Of a stretch of DNA of 52,581 nt, positions 32,889 to 41,919 are shown one piece after another (position 1 is the stretch's first letter; every line of letters begins with the position of its first letter). Origin of the DNA: Spirochaetales bacterium Spiro_10 (GTDB taxonomy: Bacteria; Spirochaetota; Spirochaetia; Treponematales; Treponemataceae); NCBI GenBank assembly GCA_001604405.1, contig LVBL01000046.1, positions 1 to 52,581 of the forward strand, read 5' to 3'. Both the position numbers and the translations under genes were made by a program. The notes beneath the pieces were generated by a model, which worked only from the letters and a program-made list of their open reading frames with translations, was not told the DNA's origin and did no database searches.

Positions 32889-34958
32889 ATGGATTACATC
32901 AAGACGCTATTCAACCGCAATTTTCTCGAGTACGCGAGCTATGTCATCCGTGACCGCGCGATTCCGGACCTTGAGGACGGGCTTAAGCCCGTCCAGCGGA
33001 GAATCCTCCACACGCTCTTCGAGATAGACGACGGGAAATTCCACAAGGTGGCGAACGTCGTCGGCCAGTGCATGAAGTACCATCCGCACGGCGACGCGTC
33101 CATCGGCGACGCGCTCGTGGTTCTGGCCAACAAGGAACTCTTCCTCGACAAGCAGGGGAACTTCGGAAACGTGTTCACGGGCGACCGTTCCTCGGCGGCG
33201 CGATACATCGAGTGCCGCGCGACGCCGTTCGCCAAAGAGCTCATGTACAATCCCGACATCACGAATTACGTGCCCTCGTACGACGGCCGAAACCGCGAGC
33301 CTACCGCGTTCCGCGCGAAGCTGCCCGTGGTTCTCGCCCTCGGCGCGGAGGGAATCGCGGTCGGAATGTCCACCAAGATCCTCCCGCACAACATCCGGGA
33401 GCTCATCGAGGCCGAGATTCTCTGCCTCGAGGGGAAGCCCTTCAGGCTGTACCCGGATTTCCCCACCGGCGGCCTCGTCGACGTCTCTGACTACGACGAC
33501 GGAAGGGGAAAGGTGCTCGTTCGCGCGAAATTCGACACCTCCGACGAGAAACGGATCGTCATCAGGGAGCTTCCCTTCGGAAGCACCACCGAGAGCGTGA
33601 TAGCCTCCATCGAGGCCGCCGCCAGGTCGGGCAAGCTCAAGGTTTCGGAGATAAACGATTTCACCGCCGAGGAGGTGGAGATCGAGATCAAGCTGCAGCG
33701 CGGCGTCTATTCCGCCGATACGGTGGACGCGCTGCACGCGTTCACCGAATGCGAGCAGTCGATATCATGCAACCTCCTCGTCATCAAGGACAACTATCCC
33801 GTGGTCATGACGGTTACCGACGTCATCAAGGACCACGCGAAGCGGCTGGTAAAGATACTGAAGGAAGAGCTCGAGCTCGAGAAGAGGAACCAGACCGAGC
33901 GGCTCCACATGCGCACGCTCGAGCGCATCTTCATCGAGGAACGCATCTACAAGAAGATCGAGAACATGAAGACGGCTGACGGCGTCATAAAGGCCGTCTT
34001 GCGCGGGTTCGAGCCCTTCGAGGGCGAACTCGTGAGGGAAGTCACCGAGGACGACGTCGACCGGCTTCTCAAGATACCGATAAGGCGGATATCCCTCTAC
34101 GACATCAACAAGAACCGGGAAGAGGTCGCCGCCATCAACGCGCGCATCAAGGAGATAAACCGGCTCCTGAAGAACCTGGTGGGATACGCGGTTTCGGTCC
34201 TGAAGTCGTTCCTCGGGAAGCTCGACGCCGAGGCGACGAAGAGGCGGACCGAGCTCGCGCGCTTCACGAAGGTCGACGTGAAGGAGGCGGTGACGCGGGA
34301 CACGTCGCTCAGATACGACGCCGACGCCGGATATCTCGGGACGAGCCTTTCTGGCGGAACCGAGATCATGAAGGTGACCCCGTACGACCGGATTATCGTC
34401 CTGAGAAGAAGCGGCGTGTACACCGTCATGGACGTGCCGGATAAGCTGTTCGTGGACAAGGGCATGTGGTACTGCGGTTTTTCGGAGAAGGAAATCCTCT
34501 CGAACGTCCTTTTCACGATTGTCTACCGGGACGGCAAAACCGGGTACCCGTGCATCAAGCGCTGCAGGATCGAAGGCTACATAATGAACCGCGACTACAT
34601 GCTGGTCCCCGACGGTTCCGAGATCCTCTACGTCGGAACGAAGGACAAGTTCTCCTTCACCGTACGGTACGTTCCCAAGCCGCGTCTCAAGACGCTCGAG
34701 GAAACGTTCAAGGCCCATGACTTCGCCGAGAAGGGGCTCAAGGCGCTCGGCGTCAGGCTCGCGAACCGGGAAGCGAAGTCGGCGGTACCCGCCGAAACGG
34801 CGCCGACCGGAGGCCTGCGAAAGGCCGCGGAGAAGGTGCAGGGAGAGGAAGCTCGCGCTACGACGAAGTCATCGGCCGCGGCCAAGACGGCGCGGACGAC
34901 AAAGGCCAAGGCGAAGGCGGCCAAGCCACCGGCGTCCAAGACAAAAAAAACGAAATAA
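32889..34958 (+). CDS. parC: DNA topoisomerase IV subunit A with a basic C-terminal tail
   Basis: A 689-residue type IIA breakage-reunion subunit. The catalytic tyrosine is Tyr106 in SSAARYIECR. The quinolone-determining motif reads HPHGDASIGDAL, so the position equal to E. coli GyrA Ser83 is Ala70 while the acidic residue (Asp74) is kept. The C-terminal region is short for GyrA and lacks the GyrA-box wrapping domain I would expect of gyrase. The last about 60 residues are Lys/Ala/Thr-rich (TKAKAKAAKPPASKTKKTK), like a histone H1-type tail, and probably bind DNA non-specifically. Confidence 0.9.
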   Translation: MDYIKTLFNRNFLEYASYVIRDRAIPDLEDGLKPVQRRILHTLFEIDDGKFHKVANVVGQCMKYHPHGDASIGDALVVLANKELFLDKQGNFGNVFTGDRSSAARYIECRATPFAKELMYNPDITNYVPSYDGRNREPTAFRAKLPVVLALGAEGIAVGMSTKILPHNIRELIEAEILCLEGKPFRLYPDFPTGGLVDVSDYDDGRGKVLVRAKFDTSDEKRIVIRELPFGSTTESVIASIEAAARSGKLKVSEINDFTAEEVEIEIKLQRGVYSADTVDALHAFTECEQSISCNLLVIKDNYPVVMTVTDVIKDHAKRLVKILKEELELEKRNQTERLHMRTLERIFIEERIYKKIENMKTADGVIKAVLRGFEPFEGELVREVTEDDVDRLLKIPIRRISLYDINKNREEVAAINARIKEINRLLKNLVGYAVSVLKSFLGKLDAEATKRRTELARFTKVDVKEAVTRDTSLRYDADAGYLGTSLSGGTEIMKVTPYDRIIVLRRSGVYTVMDVPDKLFVDKGMWYCGFSEKEILSNVLFTIVYRDGKTGYPCIKRCRIEGYIMNRDYMLVPDGSEILYVGTKDKFSFTVRYVPKPRLKTLEETFKAHDFAEKGLKALGVRLANREAKSAVPAETAPTGGLRKAAEKVQGEEARATTKSSAAAKTARTTKAKAKAAKPPASKTKKTK

Positions 34959-34970
34959 CGGAGAGAACGT

Positions 34971-35005
34971 AAAAAAAACCCCCGGCGGTTGCCGGGGGTT
35001 TTATA
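34971..35005. terminator. Bidirectional terminator between parC and the fecR-like gene
   Basis: An 8-base GC stem (34979-34986 with 34991-34998), loop GGTT, flanked by A8 on the left and TTTTAT on the right. Both convergent transcripts get a U-run. Confidence 0.92.
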
Positions 35006-35028
35006 TTCGCAGATCGCGGGTTTGTTTT

Positions 35029-35715
35029 TTAGTCGATCGCGAGCGCCAAGGCCGTGCCCGACGTAATCTTCACCTGTATTGACGAAAGCGCCAATCCGGA
35101 CAGGATGACGGAACTTGATTGCGCGCTCGGCAAATTCGTTGTCCTGATGGAATCCATGGTGTCGAATTTCATGGCGAGCGGCGAGCTGAGCGCCTCTTTC
35201 GACAGCTTCATCGAGCCGCTTCCCGCGCGCGCGACCCGTTGTTGTCCGACCGCGCTCACGCACACGACCGAACCCTCGCGCACGACGAGCCGGTCACCCA
35301 TGTCGAAAATCGTTCCCCGAACGGACGCCGTCGCGATCGGGCTTTTGACGGTAAACCCGTTTTTCTTGTTGTTGAGGGATTTCACCTCGGCCCTGACGTT
35401 TCCGACTTCGAGAAACAACTCCGTATCGACCGTGTCCTCCCGCTCTACGAGCTGGCTCAGGGTCATCCTCGTGAGCGGCTTGACGGTGAGTACCGAGGCG
35501 CCAAGACGGATCGTCGCCTCGGACTTGAACCCCGTCGAAATCATCGCGCCGGATTGCAGCTTGTCGCCCGCCTTGAGCGGCTTCCACGGTCCCTGGCCCT
35601 GCTGGAATTCGACCTTGCCGGATACGGCAACTATATCGCCCGTGAGGGCATTGATGGCGCATAGGGGCAGCGTCGCCAACGCGAGGGCTACCATTGCACG
35701 GCTAACTCTGTTCAT
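35029..35715 (-). CDS. FecR-domain secreted protein
   Basis: A 228-residue protein with a signal peptide (residues 1-23) and a FecR domain (about 24-150): GDIVAVSGKVEFQQG, GDKLQSGAMISTGFKSEATI (in part), LTVKPLTRMTLSQL, and VKSPIATASVRGTIFDM. The C-terminal 70 residues are unrecognised. No membrane helix beyond the signal, so it should be periplasmic. AAGGAGG precedes the ATG. Last gene of a three-gene operon (secreted protein, beta-barrel, FecR) divergent from the CHASE2 cyclase. In iron-uptake systems FecR passes a signal from an outer-membrane receptor inward; here no sigma factor is adjacent. Confidence 0.88.
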   Translation of the reverse strand: MNRVSRAMVALALATLPLCAINALTGDIVAVSGKVEFQQGQGPWKPLKAGDKLQSGAMISTGFKSEATIRLGASVLTVKPLTRMTLSQLVEREDTVDTELFLEVGNVRAEVKSLNNKKNGFTVKSPIATASVRGTIFDMGDRLVVREGSVVCVSAVGQQRVARAGSGSMKLSKEALSSPLAMKFDTMDSIRTTNLPSAQSSSVILSGLALSSIQVKITSGTALALAID

Positions 35716-35745
35716 CGTATGCCTCCTTTTAAACGTCCCTGGCGG

Positions 35746-36930
35746 CTAGAAACCGAATATGGCGGTTATCTCCGCCTGGTATTGCGTTTCCAGTTCGCTC
35801 GGGATCAGCACGGTTCCCGAAAAGCGGATGTTAAGGTCGCTCGTTGCCCGGAAGGTCGCTCCCGCGTTCAGTTCCGTGGCGCTATAGAGCCCGTCCTGGA
35901 GGGGGACCTCCCCGGACCTGAAAAAGACGTTGCCCGTCACGTCGAAGTTCAGGTATTTGTACGGGTTGTAGTACCAGCCGGCGGATGCCTTGATGAGGTT
36001 GGTATACCCGGAACCGTACATCACGCCGGGCGTTTGCTCGGTTATCGGCAGGAAGGTCGTCAGCACGCTGCCTTCCGCCGTCGTGTACAGGAGGGAACCG
36101 AAGAAACGGTTTTTCGGCAACGGGAAGAAGTCCACGCGCAACGATGCGGCCGCCGCGTTCTCGGAGTAGGTTTGCGTCGTCTCCTTGATACCCGTCTGGA
36201 ACGTTCCCGTCGCGGTCAGGAATACCGTTTCGTTCACCGGTCCCGATACCATCACGGTGCCGTACGCGGTGTGGACGGTTTCGCTCGCCGAATCGACGAT
36301 GTCGCGCAGGTCGAACTGCCCCAGGCCCTCGACGAAGAAATCCATCGGCCCGAAGAACTCGGGGAAGTGGAAGGTTGCCTTGGCTACCGCCCGCTTCGCG
36401 CCGAGCGCGTAGATCGCGTCCGTCGACAAATCCGCGTAGTCGTCCGCGCTCATCGCGGTCTTCGCATCCCGTACGTTCAGGAATCCGGTGTAGCCGGCGA
36501 AAATCGCCATGTTCCCGAACCCGAACGAGCCGCGAAACTCCGCGCCGTCAATCGTCTGGTTTATGATGATCCCGGTAAGGTCCGACACGGGGAACCTTCC
36601 GAGGTCGAGATTGATCTTCGAGGCGTCTTTTTTAAACGGTTCGAGGGTGAATCTGAAGAGGTCGACGTTCACGAAATAGGTAAACTCGTCCGACAAAAAC
36701 GGTTTCTCCGCGGTAAGGCTCCCCTCGAAGGCGAAGGAGTTTTCCTTTCCCGGTCCTATCGGGGTAGTGGCCCATACCGAGGCCCGGTGCTCCGTATACC
36801 AGTCTCCCTCGACCGCGTTTTGGTAGCCGGCGACGTTTTTCAGCTCGGCCCCGAAATCCATCGCCGGTAAAACCTGCGCGGTTGCGAGTACAAACAGCAT
36901 GGTGATGGCGGCGATTCGGGCGTGTTTCAT
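35746..36930 (-). CDS. Outer-membrane beta-barrel protein
   Basis: A 394-residue protein with a signal peptide (residues 1-23, ending VLPA-MD) followed throughout by short amphipathic strands and ending in a C-terminal Phe (TAIFGF), as barrel proteins do. LDLGRFPVSDLTGIIINQTI near residue 107 and NPYKYLNFDVTGNVFF near 314 are strand-turn-strand segments (given in part). Strand content and length suggest 16-18 strands, but no named family is recognised. The start overlaps the stop of the upstream gene as ATGA, so it is coupled to the small secreted protein. Confidence 0.82.
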   Translation of the reverse strand: MKHARIAAITMLFVLATAQVLPAMDFGAELKNVAGYQNAVEGDWYTEHRASVWATTPIGPGKENSFAFEGSLTAEKPFLSDEFTYFVNVDLFRFTLEPFKKDASKINLDLGRFPVSDLTGIIINQTIDGAEFRGSFGFGNMAIFAGYTGFLNVRDAKTAMSADDYADLSTDAIYALGAKRAVAKATFHFPEFFGPMDFFVEGLGQFDLRDIVDSASETVHTAYGTVMVSGPVNETVFLTATGTFQTGIKETTQTYSENAAAASLRVDFFPLPKNRFFGSLLYTTAEGSVLTTFLPITEQTPGVMYGSGYTNLIKASAGWYYNPYKYLNFDVTGNVFFRSGEVPLQDGLYSATELNAGATFRATSDLNIRFSGTVLIPSELETQYQAEITAIFGF

Positions 36931-37442
36931 ACGCTTCCCTCCGGATTGGCGAGATGTGCCGCCTGACGTCCGTCAGCCGAACCGGACGGGGCCGGTTCGC
37001 CGATTTTCGCCTCGGGCCATGTCTCGAAGAATCTGCCTATGGCCCTGACGAGCTCCGAGCCGGAGAGGGTTTCGTCCGGATCGGTCCCGGCGGGCCAGAA
37101 GCCTTCCTGCTTCAACTCGCGCCAGGCATACCGCGGGCTTTTCGTCAGTCTCCACATGAGCCCGCCGTCGAGTCCGTAATGTGACATGAAGAAATGCGAT
37201 ACGCTGCGGACGGTGATGGGCGTGTCGGCCGAAACGCCGGCGGGAAAGGTGCCGAATCGTCCGCACCAGGCGAAGGCGTCTGCCGGCGTCCTGTCCGTTC
37301 CGGTCTCGCTCGCGATGAGATACGAGAAGTCCTGATATGTGGCCGCGTCCTTGGCGAGTATATCCGATACGGCTTGCGCCGATTGTGCGCCCGCCGAAAA
37401 AACGGCCAGGGCGACCAGAACCAAGGCAAGTACTTTTTTCAT
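36927..37442 (-). CDS. Secreted protein of unknown function
   Basis: A 171-residue protein starting at ATG 37442, supported by AAGGAGG, with a classical signal peptide (MKKVLALVLVALAVFSAGA). The mature part has no recognised domain; it is rich in aromatic residues with a central VRSVSHFFMSHYGLDGGLMW segment (in part) and a helical ESG-type end. The frame is open upstream of 37442 but without a ribosome site. First gene of the FecR operon. Confidence 0.78.
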   Translation of the reverse strand: MKKVLALVLVALAVFSAGAQSAQAVSDILAKDAATYQDFSYLIASETGTDRTPADAFAWCGRFGTFPAGVSADTPITVRSVSHFFMSHYGLDGGLMWRLTKSPRYAWRELKQEGFWPAGTDPDETLSGSELVRAIGRFFETWPEAKIGEPAPSGSADGRQAAHLANPEGSV

Positions 37443-37490
37443 TCCAAGGCCTCCTTTTCGTGCCCTATTCGTCAGTCTTGCATATGCTCT

Positions 37491-37496
37491 AGTATA
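37491..37496 (-). promoter_or_regulatory. -10 element of the FecR operon
   Basis: TATACT on the minus strand (37496-37491), 48 bases before the start codon. No convincing -35 is visible. Confidence 0.35.
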
Positions 37497-37533
37497 ACGT
37501 CTTTTTGGCGCCAGACAGTTAAATTTCCATGAT

Positions 37534-37563
37534 TTGTTCAATTACTTTTCCATGTGTTATACT
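37534..37563 (+). promoter_or_regulatory. Promoter of the CHASE2 cyclase
   Basis: TTGTTC (37534-37539), 18-base spacer, TATACT (37558-37563), 27 bases before the TTG start, with AAGGAG in between. Confidence 0.5.
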
Positions 37564-37590
37564 GACAGGGAAGCGTTAAGGAGTGACTCA

Positions 37591-40392
37591 TTGAAAAAGT
37601 TTTCCGGTTGTCTCGAGATGGCCGTCAAGAAGCTGGAGTACCTCGTAGCCCTGTTTTCCCTGCTGTTGTTCGTCGGGTTGTCCCTGACGGAACCGGGAAA
37701 GAAGACGGAGTATAGCCTGTATGATACATTTCTGACCATCAAGCCGGCTCCCTCCGAACGGAAGGACATCCTTCTCGTCAACATCGACGACCAGGCCATC
37801 GAGGAGATCGGCGCCTGGCCCTGGACCCGGGACGTCATAGCCGACGTGCTCATTCGCATGCGCGAGGTCGGCGCCCGGTATGCGACGTTCGATATCGAGT
37901 ATCTCTCGCCGGGCCAGGCGGGGGTGAACCGCAGTTTCGTGAAAAACGACTTCCCCGTCGTGTTCGGAGAAACGCACGACGAGGTGCTCGAGTACATCGG
38001 CGGTTTCACCGACGCCGTCGCGGGAAGGAGCATCCCGCTTTCCTACGTGCCCGAGGCCGGATCCGACATGCGCGAGTATATCGACGCCCGGCTGACTTCG
38101 CTCGCGGATTCCGTCAAGGGCAACATATTCCGCGACAACGACGAGTATTTCGGCCGCGCCCTCAGGTTTTTCGGCCGGTCCTATCTGACGATCAACTCCG
38201 AGAAGATCAACACGAGCGAGGACGCGATACCGGCCGAGAAGTACGCGATGGAGCGCTTCATGCTTGCGAACGTCGTCGACCCGGGTCGCCTCGTCGACCG
38301 CGAGAACGAAAAGACCCGCAAGGACAGCCATTACGACAAGGGCATCTCGCCGGCGGTCCTCCCCCTTCTGTCCGGAGCTGCCGGCGCGGGTTTCCCCAAC
38401 GTGTACATTGACGAGGACGGAGTCAGGCGCCGCATGCCGCTGCTCGTCGAGCACGAGGGCAAGTACGTCGCCCAGCTCGTGTTCGCGCCCATACTCGACA
38501 TACTCTCGCCCCAATCCCTCGTTCGCGGGGGTAACAGTCTCGTGCTGAAGGGGGCCCTTGACCCGAACAATCCCGAATCGGGAGTACGCCGCGACCTCGT
38601 AATCCCCCTCGACGAGGACGGAAGGCTCCTGATCAATTGGCTCAAGAAGAATTTCTCCGATCCCGCGAACCCGGCAAACGGGAGTTTCCGGAGCCTTTCC
38701 GTGCTAGCGTTTACGCGCGCCGACCAGATGGAGGAGCGTCTCATCGGCTACCTTTCCGACCTCGAGGAGCTCGGCATCAAGACCTCCGAGGGATATCTTT
38801 CCTACCATGACGCGGCGCTGTGGCTAAAGGCCTCCTGGTCCGACATCCAGAAATGGAAGCAGGACCTTCTCTACGGAAGGCGGTCGGATGTCGCCTCCTA
38901 CGTCGCGGCGAAGGAGGAGTTCTTCTCGTCGTACGGAGAGTTTCTGGCGGGTGACTACGAAAACGAGATCTACGAGACCTTCGACAGGGTAACCGCGGCG
39001 ACGGGCGCCGACGCCTACGCGGAGACCAAGGAACGCATCCGGGCAAACTTCGCCGTGTACCGGGAGGATTTCGCGACCCGGCAGGAACACATGGCGAGAC
39101 TCAGGGGCGAGTGCGAGGGTTCGTTTTCGGTGATCGGCTATAACGGCATCGGCACCTCGGATCTCGGCGTCAATCCCTTTTACAAGCAGTATCCGAACGT
39201 GGGAACGCACGCGAACATCTTCAACACCATCATGACGGGGCAGTTCATCAAACCGTTGCCGAACTGGCAGTCCTGGCTCATCTCCCTCGCCCTCGCGTAC
39301 CTGAGCGCGCTCGCGTACCGGAGGATCAAGTCCCTGCGCGGCAGGATCGTGTACGGCGCGGGCTCGTCGTTGTTCGTCTTCGTTCTTTCAGCCGCCGTAT
39401 TCGCCCTCTTCCGCGTGTACGTTCCGACGCTAACACCGCTATTGACGGTACTTCTCACCTTCATACTAGTGACCATCCTCCGCTTCGTGTTCTCGGAGCA
39501 GGAGAAGCGCTTCCTCCGCAAGGCCTTCACGATGTACCTGTCTTCGGACGTCGTCAACCAGATCGTCGACGATCCCAGCCTTCTGAAACTCGGCGGACAC
39601 GAAAAGCAGATTACCGCCCTTTTCACGGACATCAAGAGTTTCTCGACGCTGTCCGAAAAGGTCACGCCCGAGCAGCTTGTCGAGATACTCAACCGCTACC
39701 TTACCGTCATGAGCGACATCGTGCTCGAGCAAAGGGGAACGATCGACAAGTACATCGGCGACGCCATCGTCTCGTTCTTCGGGGCCCCGCTCGACCTGCC
39801 GGACCACGCGATACGCGCGTGTCTCGCCGCCGTCCGCATGAAGGAGGCCGAGCTTGCGCTGAACGAGCAGATGCTCGCCTCGGGCGAGTGTCCCATGCCG
39901 ATCTACACGAGAATCGGGATCAACACCGGCCCGATGGTCGTCGGCAACATGGGCACGGACAACAAGATGAACTACACCATAATGGGCAACGACGTGAACC
40001 TCGCCGCGCGGCTCGAGGGGGTCAACAAGCTCTACGGAACCTGGATACTCGTCTCGGAATCCACCTGGAACGAGACGGGCGGGATGTTCCTCGGACGGAA
40101 GCTCGACCGGGTGCGCGTCGTCGGGATCGACACGCCCGTCCAGCTCTACAACATCATGGGAGTGAAGTCCGAGTGCGCCGGCCCGATGATCGCGCTCGCG
40201 GACCGGTTCAACCTCGCCGTGGACGCCTATCGGGAGAAGCGCCTTTCGGACGCCATCCTCCTTTTCACGAAGTGCCTGGACATCGCGCCCGAGGACGCCG
40301 CGTCAAGGATGTTCCTTGACCGCGTAAAGGCGCTCGTCAAGACCGGCATCCCGGCCGACTGGTCGGACGTCGTCAACATGACCTCCAAGTGA
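37591..40392 (+). CDS. CHASE2-domain class III adenylyl cyclase
   Basis: A 933-residue sensor cyclase. N-terminal membrane helix (about residues 13-32), a very long periplasmic CHASE2 domain (YSLYDTFLTIKP, LVNIDDQAIEEIGAWPWTRD near 67-90 in part), three membrane helices (about 555-645) and a cytoplasmic cyclase domain. Catalytic residues are present: metal aspartates in FTDIKSFST (about 680) and YIGDAI (about 722), the adenine lysine in DKYIGD, Thr in NYTIMG and the VNLAARL Asn/Arg pair, the class IIIb pattern that favours ATP. A TPR-like tail follows (AYREKRLSDAILLF). The TTG start is chosen for AAGGAG seven bases upstream. Divergent from the FecR operon. Confidence 0.92.
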   Translation: MKKFSGCLEMAVKKLEYLVALFSLLLFVGLSLTEPGKKTEYSLYDTFLTIKPAPSERKDILLVNIDDQAIEEIGAWPWTRDVIADVLIRMREVGARYATFDIEYLSPGQAGVNRSFVKNDFPVVFGETHDEVLEYIGGFTDAVAGRSIPLSYVPEAGSDMREYIDARLTSLADSVKGNIFRDNDEYFGRALRFFGRSYLTINSEKINTSEDAIPAEKYAMERFMLANVVDPGRLVDRENEKTRKDSHYDKGISPAVLPLLSGAAGAGFPNVYIDEDGVRRRMPLLVEHEGKYVAQLVFAPILDILSPQSLVRGGNSLVLKGALDPNNPESGVRRDLVIPLDEDGRLLINWLKKNFSDPANPANGSFRSLSVLAFTRADQMEERLIGYLSDLEELGIKTSEGYLSYHDAALWLKASWSDIQKWKQDLLYGRRSDVASYVAAKEEFFSSYGEFLAGDYENEIYETFDRVTAATGADAYAETKERIRANFAVYREDFATRQEHMARLRGECEGSFSVIGYNGIGTSDLGVNPFYKQYPNVGTHANIFNTIMTGQFIKPLPNWQSWLISLALAYLSALAYRRIKSLRGRIVYGAGSSLFVFVLSAAVFALFRVYVPTLTPLLTVLLTFILVTILRFVFSEQEKRFLRKAFTMYLSSDVVNQIVDDPSLLKLGGHEKQITALFTDIKSFSTLSEKVTPEQLVEILNRYLTVMSDIVLEQRGTIDKYIGDAIVSFFGAPLDLPDHAIRACLAAVRMKEAELALNEQMLASGECPMPIYTRIGINTGPMVVGNMGTDNKMNYTIMGNDVNLAARLEGVNKLYGTWILVSESTWNETGGMFLGRKLDRVRVVGIDTPVQLYNIMGVKSECAGPMIALADRFNLAVDAYREKRLSDAILLFTKCLDIAPEDAASRMFLDRVKALVKTGIPADWSDVVNMTSK

Positions 40393-40405
40393 CGGAGGCG
40401 GGCGC

Positions 40406-41008
40406 ATGAGGGTATGCACGGTTCCCGTTTCGGCGGAAACGGTCGCGCGGGGCTCGCGCTTCCTCGCCGAGGCCTTTCCCGTCGAGACGCAGGAGGGCGC
40501 GCGCGCGGCGCTCAGGGAGCAAAAGGCGAAATACGCCGACGCGACGCACGTGGTGCACGCGTTCGTCATCGGGCCCGCGGCGGGGATACTCGGCTGTTCC
40601 GACGACGGGGAGCCTTCCGGGACGGCGGGTCGGCCGGTGCTCGAGGTTCTGAAGGGCTCGTGCCTGACGAACGTGATGGTTACCGTCACCCGCTGGTTCG
40701 GGGGGACGCTCCTCGGGACCGGGGGACTCGTCAAGGCCTACACGGAGGCCGCCCGGTCCGCCGTGGAGCTCGCGCTCGCCCGCTCGCACGAGCTTGTCGA
40801 AACCCTGGACTTCGCCGTCGCCGTCCCGTACGACGCGTACGAGCGGGTGCGCCGCGAGATCGACTCGGCCGGCGCGACCGTCTCTGGGGAGACCTTCGCC
40901 GAGGACGTGGAGGTGCGCGGGGTCGTGAGCAGGAGCGGCGCGGACTCGCTTTCCGCGCGGGTTACCGACCTGACGCAGGGACGGTCGGCCGTAAGGTTAT
41001 CACGATAA
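40406..41008 (+). CDS. YigZ/IMPACT family protein
   Basis: A 200-residue protein of the UPF0029/IMPACT family. The N-terminal domain has the diagnostic ATHVVHAFVIG and SDDGEPSGTAGRPVLEVL, then VTRWFGGTLLGTGGLVKAY; the C-terminal ferredoxin-like domain starts near residue 135. Bacterial members are soluble and of uncertain function. Ribosome site GGAGG; 13 bases after the cyclase stop, so probably co-transcribed. The last 47 bases overlap the end of the convergent phosphoesterase gene. Confidence 0.92.
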   Translation: MRVCTVPVSAETVARGSRFLAEAFPVETQEGARAALREQKAKYADATHVVHAFVIGPAAGILGCSDDGEPSGTAGRPVLEVLKGSCLTNVMVTVTRWFGGTLLGTGGLVKAYTEAARSAVELALARSHELVETLDFAVAVPYDAYERVRREIDSAGATVSGETFAEDVEVRGVVSRSGADSLSARVTDLTQGRSAVRLSR

Positions 41009-41813
41009 AGTCCGACGGAGCGAAAAGCCTGAACCGCAGGACGGCTCCGCCGTACCCGGCGCCGTTCGATACGATGACGGGAACCCCGTCCTTGACCACC
41101 GTGCCGGTCCGGTATTTCTGGCCGTATTCCGAGGGGATGACCGGAGCGTAGCCGAAAAAGGTTATCTGGCCGCCGTGCGTATGCCCGGAAAGGATGACGT
41201 CGAACGGCGAGAGGTCCGCTTCCTCGGCGAAGTCGGGGTTATGGCTCGCAAGGAGCGTCGGTTTTCCCCCGTCGAGGATGTCGCGAAACCTCCCCATGGC
41301 GGGGAACGAGTCGCGCACGTCGTTGATCCCGGCGATCACGAGACCCGAGGGGGTCTCCACGGCGGACTCCTCCAGCACGACGATCCCGGCCTTTCTCAGC
41401 TCGCGAATCGTCCTTGAACGTCCGTTATAAAAGTCGTGGTTGCCGACCACCGCGTACACCCCGTGTCCCGCCCGGAGGCGGGCCGCCTCCTCCGCGAAGG
41501 GCGCGATCTCGGCCGTCCCGAGGGTATAGTCGCCTCCGAGGAGTATCACGTTGGCGCCTTCGCCGTTTACCGCCGCGACCAGGCGCCTGAGGCGCGCCCT
41601 GGAAAAGTTGTTGCCGTAGTGGATGTCGGATACGAAGGAAACGCGGTAACCGTCGAGTTCGGCGGGGAGCCCCGCGACGAAGACGTCAATCCTCCGGACG
41701 CGGTCGACGCCGAGGGCGGGCCCCGACGCGCACGAGACGAGCGCGACCGCGGCGATCGCGAGCGTGAGGGCGGCTGAAAGCATCGAAAAGGGAGACTGTC
41801 GTGTCGTGTCCAT
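40962..41813 (-). CDS. Calcineurin-like metallophosphoesterase, probable lipoprotein
   Basis: A 283-residue phosphoesterase with the complete metal motif series: SDIHYG (Asp, His), GGDYTLG, GNHDFY and GHTHGGQ. It belongs to the YkuE-like branch that is usually membrane attached. The N-terminus has a hydrophobic helix ending in LVSC at about residue 28, a fair lipobox, so it may be lipid anchored. The ATG at 41813 has no Shine-Dalgarno; TATACT lies 11 bases upstream. The substrate is unknown; lipid-A or UDP-sugar-type pyrophosphates are cleaved by relatives. Confidence 0.9.
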   Translation of the reverse strand: MDTTRQSPFSMLSAALTLAIAAVALVSCASGPALGVDRVRRIDVFVAGLPAELDGYRVSFVSDIHYGNNFSRARLRRLVAAVNGEGANVILLGGDYTLGTAEIAPFAEEAARLRAGHGVYAVVGNHDFYNGRSRTIRELRKAGIVVLEESAVETPSGLVIAGINDVRDSFPAMGRFRDILDGGKPTLLASHNPDFAEEADLSPFDVILSGHTHGGQITFFGYAPVIPSEYGQKYRTGTVVKDGVPVIVSNGAGYGGAVLRFRLFAPSDFIVITLRPTVPASGR

Positions 41814-41824
41814 CTGCGACCGTC

Positions 41825-41853
41825 AGTATACGCGCATTTCGGCCCTCCGTCGA
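41825..41853 (-). promoter_or_regulatory. Promoter of the metallophosphoesterase gene
   Basis: Minus strand TCGACG (41853-41848), 17-base spacer, TATACT (41830-41825), 11 bases before the ATG, giving a leader of about four bases. Confidence 0.45.
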
Positions 41854-41919
41854 CGGGCGATTGTCCCTTCCTTTGGCCCTGTGCTACACTCGCCCGTGAA
41901 AACGTGAGGAGGCAAGGAC

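Noticed and set aside
39973-40020. GN instead of GD in the CHASE2 cyclase (YTIMGNDVN) as a sign of inactivity
   Set aside because: That position is Asn in mammalian cyclases too; the purine-selecting Thr, the VN asparagine and the Arg are all present.
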